Shown here: positions 5,722-6,815 of the stretch, piece by piece | Layout of the letters: the number at the start of each line of letters is the position of its first letter | How positions within the stretch are numbered: position 1 is the first letter of the stretch | From: DATKMG01 sp035541995 | GTDB taxonomy: Bacteria; Acidobacteriota; Terriglobia; Versatilivoradales; Versatilivoraceae | NCBI GenBank assembly: GCA_035541995.1 | Contig: DATKMG010000711.1 | Coordinates: 1-6,815 of the forward strand | DNA: 6,815 nucleotides | Direction: 5' to 3' | Made by a program: the position numbers and the translations under genes | The notes under the pieces: generated by a model | Told to the model about the DNA's origin: nothing | What the model saw: the letters and a program-made list of their open reading frames with translations, nothing else | Database searches by the model: none

Positions 5722-6815
5722 ACAAATCAGCTTCTATGCAAATCCCCCTTAGTAAAGGGGGTCGGCAGCCTTGGCTGCCGGGGGGTTGTCCCTTTATTGA
5801 GAAAACCCGTCAAATCGGAACAGAGACAACCCCCTCGCCCCCTTCAACGGGGGAATCGGATGCATTCTCATCCGCCGTGGTGAGCTTGAAAAGGTCATGG
5901 GGCATCCTTATCAAGAGTTTAAGTGTCCTGCAGATATTAATAGCGCTCCTTGCATGCCAACATAACAAACCGGTTCTACACATTTACACTTGGGCGGATT
6001 ACATCAAGCCGGAACTGACCCATCGGTTCGAAGCTGACCATCAATGTTGGGTGATCATCGACACCTTTGATTCCAACGAGGCCATGTATGCGAAAATCAA
6101 GGCGGGTGCCAGCGGTTATGACTTGGTTACACCCAGCAGCTACATGGCCAAGATTATGTATGACCAGGGACTCATTCAGCTTCTGGACCATAGCTTGCTT
6201 TCCAATCTGAGGCATATCGATCCGGATTATTTGAAGATCGCCATCGATCCCGAGATGCGCTACAGCGTCCCCTACATGTTGACTAACACCGGGCTTGCTT
6301 ATCTGAGAAGCAAGGTGCCCGATTTCGAGCCTAGCTGGAGGATGTTCGACCGGAAGGATCTAAAGGGCCGAATCACGATGCTCAACGACATGCGGGAAAC
6401 CATCGGGGCGGCTCTGAAATCGCTGGGCTACAGCCTGAATACGATTAATGACAGCGAACTGGAGGCAGCCCGCGATGTAGTGATCCGCTGGAAAAGGAAT
6501 CTGGCTAAATTCGAAAGTGAGCAATATAAAACAGGATTGGCTTCCAGGGAATTTCTGCTCGTCCATGGGTACAGTGGCGACATTCTGCAGGTGCAACGGG
6601 AAAACTCAGACATTCAGTTTGATGTGCCGGTGGAAGGCACGTCCATTGCCTGTGATGACTTCGTAGTCGCCAAGAACTCGAAGGAGGTGACATTAGCCCA
6701 TCAATTCATCAATTTCATGCAGGAGCCCGAGGTCGCCGCAGAGAACACCAATTTCGTAGCCTACCTGTGCCCCAACAAGACCAGCTATCCCAAAATCAGC
6801 GAAAAGATCCGTCAA
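5718..6815 (+). CDS. potD: Polyamine-binding lipoprotein PotD-like, 3' end outside window; start uncertain
   Basis: The extracytoplasmic solute-binding protein that hands polyamine to PotB/PotC. The frame is open for 366 codons to the window edge; about 40-60 C-terminal residues should be missing. Family blocks are YTWADYIKPEL, FDSNEAMYAKIKAG, YDLVTPSSYM, LNDMRETIGAALKSLGYS, GYSGDILQV, VPVEGTS and HQFINFMQEPEVAAENTNFVAY. A lipoprotein signal precedes them: basic LKRSW, a hydrophobic run, and lipobox LLAC (Cys codon 5955-5957). ATG 5718 overlaps the potC stop as ATGA, but it would put 79 residues before that Cys, about 40 of them encoded by the repeat at 5741-5856. That is too long for a lipoprotein signal. 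GTG 5877, GTG 5880 or TTG 5886 give normal 24-27-residue signals, though none has a good Shine-Dalgarno. Identity is firm; the start is not. The pocket tryptophan near the C-terminal lobe appears to be Ala (6648-6650). Confidence 0.93.
   Translation, partial: MNKSASMQIPLSKGGRQPWLPGGCPFIEKTRQIGTETTPSPPSTGESDAFSSAVVSLKRSWGILIKSLSVLQILIALLACQHNKPVLHIYTWADYIKPELTHRFEADHQCWVIIDTFDSNEAMYAKIKAGASGYDLVTPSSYMAKIMYDQGLIQLLDHSLLSNLRHIDPDYLKIAIDPEMRYSVPYMLTNTGLAYLRSKVPDFEPSWRMFDRKDLKGRITMLNDMRETIGAALKSLGYSLNTINDSELEAARDVVIRWKRNLAKFESEQYKTGLASREFLLVHGYSGDILQVQRENSDIQFDVPVEGTSIACDDFVVAKNSKEVTLAHQFINFMQEPEVAAENTNFVAYLCPNKTSYPKISEKIRQ
5741..5856. repeat. G/C-tract inverted-repeat element (MITE/REP-like) at the potC-potD junction
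   Basis: The two ends mirror each other. The left end reads AATCCCCC (5741-5748), and the reverse complement of the right end reads ATTCCCCC. Internal structure includes: hairpin CCCCCTT-AGTA-AAGGGGG (5744-5761, perfect 7-bp stem); hairpin CGGCAGCC-TT-GGCTGCCG (5763-5780, perfect 8-bp stem); a 10-bp pair GGGGGTTGTC (5781-5790) with GACAACCCCC (5825-5834); and a right-end hairpin CCCCC-TTCAAC-GGGGG (5838-5853). ATGCA occurs directly on both sides (5736-5740 and 5860-5864), a possible 5-bp target duplication. Only one copy is in the window, so dispersal cannot be shown; the design resembles non-autonomous miniature elements carried by many environmental bacteria. It encodes no protein of its own. 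Confidence 0.7.

Noticed and set aside
5744..5790. Intrinsic terminator after potC
   Set aside because: The stems are strong, but no run of T follows them. The only short T-run (5793-5795) is too weak, and potD continues the operon.
5741..5856. CRISPR array or tandem repeat
   Set aside because: The units are inverted rather than direct, there is a single element, and no regularly spaced repeats or spacers exist.

Overview
The window comes from a Gram-negative bacterium. It encodes a KDO-activating enzyme (KdsB), so the cell makes lipopolysaccharide core, and a lipoprotein-type solute-binding protein. Base composition is about half G+C. GTG start codons are used at pyrG and potA. I cannot place the organism securely; the kdsB-pyrG pairing is one I associate with delta-proteobacterial and related phyla, but that is recollection rather than proof.

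Layout. The left part (1-2523) is on the minus strand: kdsB (2523-1759), then pyrG (from 1677, running off the left edge). KdsB uses CTP to make CMP-KDO and PyrG makes CTP, so the pair supplies both the substrate and the enzyme for the committed step of LPS inner-core sugar activation. The right part (2873-6815) is on the plus strand. It is a polyamine-type ABC importer operon in the order potA (ATPase), potB and potC (two permeases), potD (binding lipoprotein, cut by the right edge). The potB/potC and potC/potD junctions are ATGA overlaps and the whole set reads as one transcript.

Between the two divergent units lie about 350 bp. They contain a perfect 17-bp palindrome (2589-2605), a possible sigma70-like -35 overlapping a second small palindrome, and a 33-codon ORF (2779-2880) with a strong Shine-Dalgarno sequence. 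That ORF ends 8 bp inside potA, so it looks like a leader peptide coupled to potA.

The most unusual structure is a roughly 115-bp G/C-tract inverted-repeat element (about 5741-5856) at the potC/potD junction. It contains several hairpins and looks like a MITE/REP-type repeat. The potD reading frame stays open straight through it from the ATGA-overlapping ATG, which would place about 50 extra residues ahead of the lipoprotein signal peptide. Either potD now starts at a GTG/TTG downstream of the repeat, or the protein has acquired a repeat-encoded N-terminus.

No wholly new system is evident. The genes are well-known families; the novelty candidates are the leader ORF, the repeat insertion and its effect on potD, the palindrome, and an altered ligand-pocket position in PotD.
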